From Pseudomonadota bacterium (GTDB lineage Bacteria > Pseudomonadota > Alphaproteobacteria > Sphingomonadales > Sphingomonadaceae), in contig JAEZFL010000076.1 in NCBI GenBank assembly GCA_023417515.1, positions 1-15,773 on the forward strand: a stretch of 15,773 bases of DNA. The letters are read 5' to 3'. The notes beneath the pieces are model-generated. The model saw only the letters and a list, made by a program, of their open reading frames with translations, did not search any database and was not told the origin of the DNA. Shown piece by piece: positions 13,152 to 15,773 of this stretch. The stretch's first letter is position 1. Each line of letters starts with the position of its first letter. A program made the translations under genes and the position numbers.

Positions 13152-15698
13152 TTATAGCTCCGGCAGCGCCTGGTTGGCCTCGCCCCAGCCCTGGAGCTTG
13201 CGCGAGGAGGCGCGTTCCAGAAGCAGGTCGACGTCGCGGACGGTGAAGCGGTTGCCGCCCTCCATCTCGTCCAGCTCGTCCCAGTTGATCGGCACCGCGA
13301 CCGGGGCGCCTTCGCGGGCGCGGGCGGAATAAGGCATGATCGCGGTCGCGCCGCGCTGGTTGCGCAGATAGTCGATGAAGATCCGGCCCTTGCGCCTGGC
13401 CTTGGCGAGATTGGCGGTGAAGCGGTCCGGCTCGGCCGAGGCCATCGCGATGGCGAAGCGCTGGGCGAAGTCCTTGACTTCCGGCCACTCCGCCCTCGGC
13501 TGAAGCGGGACGATAACGTGGACGCCCTTGCCGCCGGTCAGCATCGGGAAGGTCTGGAGGCCCATGTCGGCGAGGATCACGCGCAGGTCCTTCGCGGCGC
13601 GCTTCACTTCCTCGAAGCCGAGCCCTTCGTCGGGATCGAGGTCGAAGACCAGCCGGTCGGGCTTCTCGATGTCGGCGACGGTCGAGCCCCAGCCGTGGAA
13701 CTCGATCGTGCCCATCTGCACGCAGGCGAGCAGGCCGGCAATCTCGTCGACATAGAGATAGTCCTCGGTCTCGCCCTTCTTCTCCATGATCGGGACGTGG
13801 TGCACGTGCGGGCCGAAGCTGCCGCTGTCATGCTTCTGGAAGAAGCATTTCTTGGCGCGGCCCTGCGGGCAGCGGACGAGGCTCAGCGGCCGGTTGCCCG
13901 CCCAGGCGAGCATCAGCGATCCCATTTTCTCGACATAGCCGAACAGCTCGCCTTTGGTGACGTTCGAGGCGGGGTCGATGACCCGCTCGGGATTGCTGAT
14001 CTTGATGCCGTGATGAGGCTGGATCACCGGCTCGGGCTGGGGCCGTTCCGCGACCACCTCCTCGGCCGGCTTGTCGCCGCGCAGGCCGATGAAGCTGGCG
14101 TGGCGGACGACTCCTTCGCTGGTGAACTCGGCGAAGGCGACCTCCGCGACCAGATCCGGCCGGACCCAATGGGCGCCGCGGGCCTCGGCCCGGGGAACCT
14201 GTGCGGGCGCGGCCTTGCGCTCCATGCGGCGCAGCTTGCCGAGCAGCATCTGCTCGGTATCGCGGCTGAAGCCGGTGCCGACCTTGCCGGCGTAGCGAAG
14301 CGCGCCGCCTTCGTTGACGGCGAGGAGAAGCGAGCGGAGGCCGCGAGTCGCCGTGGTGCTCGGGGTCCAGCCGACGATCACGAACTCCTGGCGATAGGTG
14401 CATTTGATCTTGAGCCAGGACTTGGTTCGGCCGGAGCGGTAGGGCGCGTCGGCCTTCTTGGCGATGACGCCCTCCTGGCCCGCCTCGCACATCGCATCGA
14501 GAAGCTTCTCGCCGGCACCGACGATGTGATCGGCGTAGAGGAGATAGGGCGGCTTGCCCGGGCCGAGCAGCGATGCGAGCCGCTGCTTGCGCTCGATCGT
14601 CGGTAGCCGCGACAGATCGTCGCCGTCGATCTCGATCGCGTCGAACAGGAAGCAGGTGAGGCCCCTGCCCCCTTCGCTGATCGCCTGCTGGAGCGCGGAG
14701 AAGCTCGTCCGGCCCTGATCGTCCACCGACACGATCTCGCCGTCGAGGAGGGCGCTGCCCACTTCCAGCTCGGCGGCCGCTGCGGCGATCTCGGGGAATT
14801 TGTCGGTCCAGTCGAGACCGGACCGGGTGAAGACCTTGGCGCGGCCGCCGGCCACCGCGAGCTGGCAGCGATAGCCGTCATATTTCATCTCGAAGAGCCA
14901 GTTCGAGCCCGTCGGCACATTGTCGACGAGGGTCGCCTTCTGCGGCTCGCGGAAGGACGGCATCTTCAAGGCTTTTCCGTCACCCCGGCGCAGGCCGGGG
15001 TCTCGGGTCGGAGGTGGCGCCATCTTGTCCCGAGATCCCAGCTTTCGCTGGGATGACGTGGGAGGCTTCATTCCGGTGGCCCAGGATTTGAGCTCCTTGG
15101 CCTTCTTTCCCGCGGCGATCTCCTGCATCGAGCGGCCGGTCTTGATCGAGGTGAGGTAGCGCTCGACGAGTCCGCCCGAGGCGCCGGCATGCTCGTCGGT
15201 GACCTTCTTGAGCATCCAGTTCTCATTCCGCTCGCCGGGGCGCGGCTTGAGGCGGAACATGACATATTCGCCCTTCATCCGCTCGCCGTCGAGGATGATG
15301 TGGAGGTGGCCTTCCTCCAGGCCGTTGCGCGGATCCTTGCCGGGCAGGCTCGCCCAGGTGCCCCGGTCCCACAGCATCACCGTGCCGCCGCCATATTGGC
15401 CCTTGGGAATGGTGCCCTCGAAGGTGGCGTAGCTGAGCGGGTGATCCTCGGTGCGGACCGCGAGGCGGTTCTCCTTGGGGTCGAGGCTCGGGCCCTTTGG
15501 CACCGCCCAGCTCTTCAAAGTGCCGTCCAGCTCCAGCCGGAAATCCCAGTGAAGGCGGGTCGCGTCATGCTTCTGAACCATGAAGCCGTCGCCATGGCCC
15601 CAGGCGAGCTTGTCGTAGGTGCCGGCGGGCTCCGCGGTCTTCGAGAAGTCGCGCTTGGCATTGTATTTGGAGAGAGGGTCGTCGCGGTGCTTGGCCAC
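13152..15698 (-). CDS. ligD: LigD, ATP-dependent DNA ligase of bacterial non-homologous end joining
   Basis: Multidomain end-joining ligase of 848 residues in the Pseudomonas order. The 3'-phosphoesterase (about 15-175) has His44, His50, Asp52 and His86, matching H42/H48/D50/H84 of P. aeruginosa LigD. The adenylating ligase (about 250-545) has nucleotidyl Lys272 in MKYDGYR, then EGVIAKK (409-415) and WLKIKC (428-433). The archaeo-eukaryotic-primase-like polymerase (about 565-848) has FDLDP with metal ligands D686/D688, TGGKGVHV (721-728) and probable third acid D776. All catalytic motifs are present. It normally acts with Ku on DNA ends; no ku gene lies in the window. Start: GTG at 15698 with AGGGAGG seven bases upstream. 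Oddity: residues about 213-241 are encoded by an 81-bp palindromic repeat in frame, in the interdomain linker. Confidence 0.95.
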   Translation of the reverse strand: MAKHRDDPLSKYNAKRDFSKTAEPAGTYDKLAWGHGDGFMVQKHDATRLHWDFRLELDGTLKSWAVPKGPSLDPKENRLAVRTEDHPLSYATFEGTIPKGQYGGGTVMLWDRGTWASLPGKDPRNGLEEGHLHIILDGERMKGEYVMFRLKPRPGERNENWMLKKVTDEHAGASGGLVERYLTSIKTGRSMQEIAAGKKAKELKSWATGMKPPTSSQRKLGSRDKMAPPPTRDPGLRRGDGKALKMPSFREPQKATLVDNVPTGSNWLFEMKYDGYRCQLAVAGGRAKVFTRSGLDWTDKFPEIAAAAAELEVGSALLDGEIVSVDDQGRTSFSALQQAISEGGRGLTCFLFDAIEIDGDDLSRLPTIERKQRLASLLGPGKPPYLLYADHIVGAGEKLLDAMCEAGQEGVIAKKADAPYRSGRTKSWLKIKCTYRQEFVIVGWTPSTTATRGLRSLLLAVNEGGALRYAGKVGTGFSRDTEQMLLGKLRRMERKAAPAQVPRAEARGAHWVRPDLVAEVAFAEFTSEGVVRHASFIGLRGDKPAEEVVAERPQPEPVIQPHHGIKISNPERVIDPASNVTKGELFGYVEKMGSLMLAWAGNRPLSLVRCPQGRAKKCFFQKHDSGSFGPHVHHVPIMEKKGETEDYLYVDEIAGLLACVQMGTIEFHGWGSTVADIEKPDRLVFDLDPDEGLGFEEVKRAAKDLRVILADMGLQTFPMLTGGKGVHVIVPLQPRAEWPEVKDFAQRFAIAMASAEPDRFTANLAKARRKGRIFIDYLRNQRGATAIMPYSARAREGAPVAVPINWDELDEMEGGNRFTVRDVDLLLERASSRKLQGWGEANQALPEL
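14978..15058. repeat. Palindromic GTCA...TGAC element in frame inside ligD
   Basis: 81 bp (27 codons) with ends CGTCACCCCGG...GGGATGACG. The left arm contains CCCCGGC-GCAG-GCCGGGG, and the right arm ATCCCAGC-TTTC-GCTGGGAT; thus two different hairpin types are joined. It is open on the minus strand and reads TSSQRKLGSRDK then RDPGLRRGDG in the LigD protein. The right-arm type resembles the paaG-paaZ element, while its left end resembles those at 3443 and 7565. Confidence 0.87.
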
Positions 15699-15705
15699 GT
15701 CTTAT

Positions 15706-15712
15706 CCTCCCT
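15706..15712 (-). promoter_or_regulatory. Strong ribosome binding site for the GTG start of ligD
   Basis: On the minus strand AGGGAGG is seven bases (ATAAGAC) before GTG at 15698. This nearly ideal Shine-Dalgarno sequence decides the non-ATG start and fits the family N-terminus. Confidence 0.85.
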
Positions 15713-15713
15713 G

Positions 15714-15773
15714 TGCGGCAGCGCCGCATGGGGAGGGGGACCGCTCGCGAAGCGAGTGGTGGAGGGGCTGTTG
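15714..15773. repeat. GC-rich hairpin repeat at the right window edge
   Basis: Two perfect small hairpins, TGCGGC-AGC-GCCGCA (15714-15728) and CTCGC-GAA-GCGAG (15744-15756), are embedded in G-rich runs (GGGGAGGGGG, GGAGGGG). This is the style of repeat often found between genes in sphingomonads, and it directly abuts the ligD ribosome binding site. It runs off the window. No gene is visible in this segment. Confidence 0.5.

Noticed and set aside
12517..13488. A 323-codon minus-strand frame over the glycine-zipper gene, terminator and ligD end
   Set aside because: Val/Ala-rich pseudo-hydrophobic stretch arising from reverse reading of Tyr/Gly codons, and it runs through a strong terminator.
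13518..14606. A 362-codon plus-strand frame opposite ligD
   Set aside because: Antisense shadow of the ligase and polymerase domains; no recognisable motif.
14978..15058. A frameshift or pseudogene break in ligD
   Set aside because: The repeat insertion is a multiple of three without stops, and all motifs before and after remain in one frame.

Overview
The window looks like chromosomal DNA of a GC-rich alphaproteobacterium, most likely a sphingomonad. This rests on strong G+C bias, protein styles typical of the order (TonB receptor plus PepSY membrane protein, glycine-zipper surface protein, LigD), and the GTCA...TGAC intergenic palindromes and CGAGCGMAGTCGA repeats common there. It is a judgement from recognition, not a database match. 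I see no tRNA, rRNA, CRISPR array, transposase, integrase or phage gene.

Layout, left to right. (1) 1-3434: three phenylacetate-degradation genes. The thioesterase gene paaI (minus) starts head-to-head with paaG (plus), and their start codons overlap in one CATG. paaG (ring-epoxide isomerase) is followed by paaZ (ring opening and aldehyde oxidation). The epoxidase, CoA ligase and thiolase genes of the pathway are not in the window. (2) 3541-5930: a lipoprotein glutaminyl cyclase of the beta-propeller type, a small paired-CBS protein, and, convergent with the latter, a bile-acid/sodium-symporter-fold transporter; the last two share a CTAG at their stop codons. (3) 6075-8879 (minus): a TelA-family gene followed by two related two-TM proteins that look like a diverged tandem pair of XpaC-like partners. 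(4) 9078-12391 (plus): a TonB-dependent receptor and a PepSY-type membrane protein, overlapping at TGATG, behind a perfect palindrome resembling alphaproteobacterial Fur boxes; probably an iron/siderophore uptake operon. (5) 12568-13068: an exported glycine-zipper protein with an EF-hand-like loop and a Tyr/Gln/Gly-rich stretch, closed by a strong terminator. (6) 13152-15698 (minus): a complete LigD with phosphoesterase-ligase-polymerase order and a GTG start.

The thread across the window is a family of 80-98 bp palindromic elements with GTCA...TGAC ends. Four lie between genes, often within a few bases of a stop codon or ribosome binding site. The fifth is an in-frame 81 bp insertion inside ligD, adding about 27 residues to the linker between the phosphoesterase and ligase domains. 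A separate repeat cluster lies at 4349-4460, and GC-rich hairpins occupy both window edges.

No gene-free stretch exceeds 300 bases. The longest are 4330-4530 (repeat cluster), 8880-9077 (divergent regulatory region) and 12392-12567 (hairpins and the leader of the glycine-zipper gene). I find no clear wholly novel defence or mobile system; the best leads are the repeat inside ligD and the TelA plus twin XpaC-like operon.
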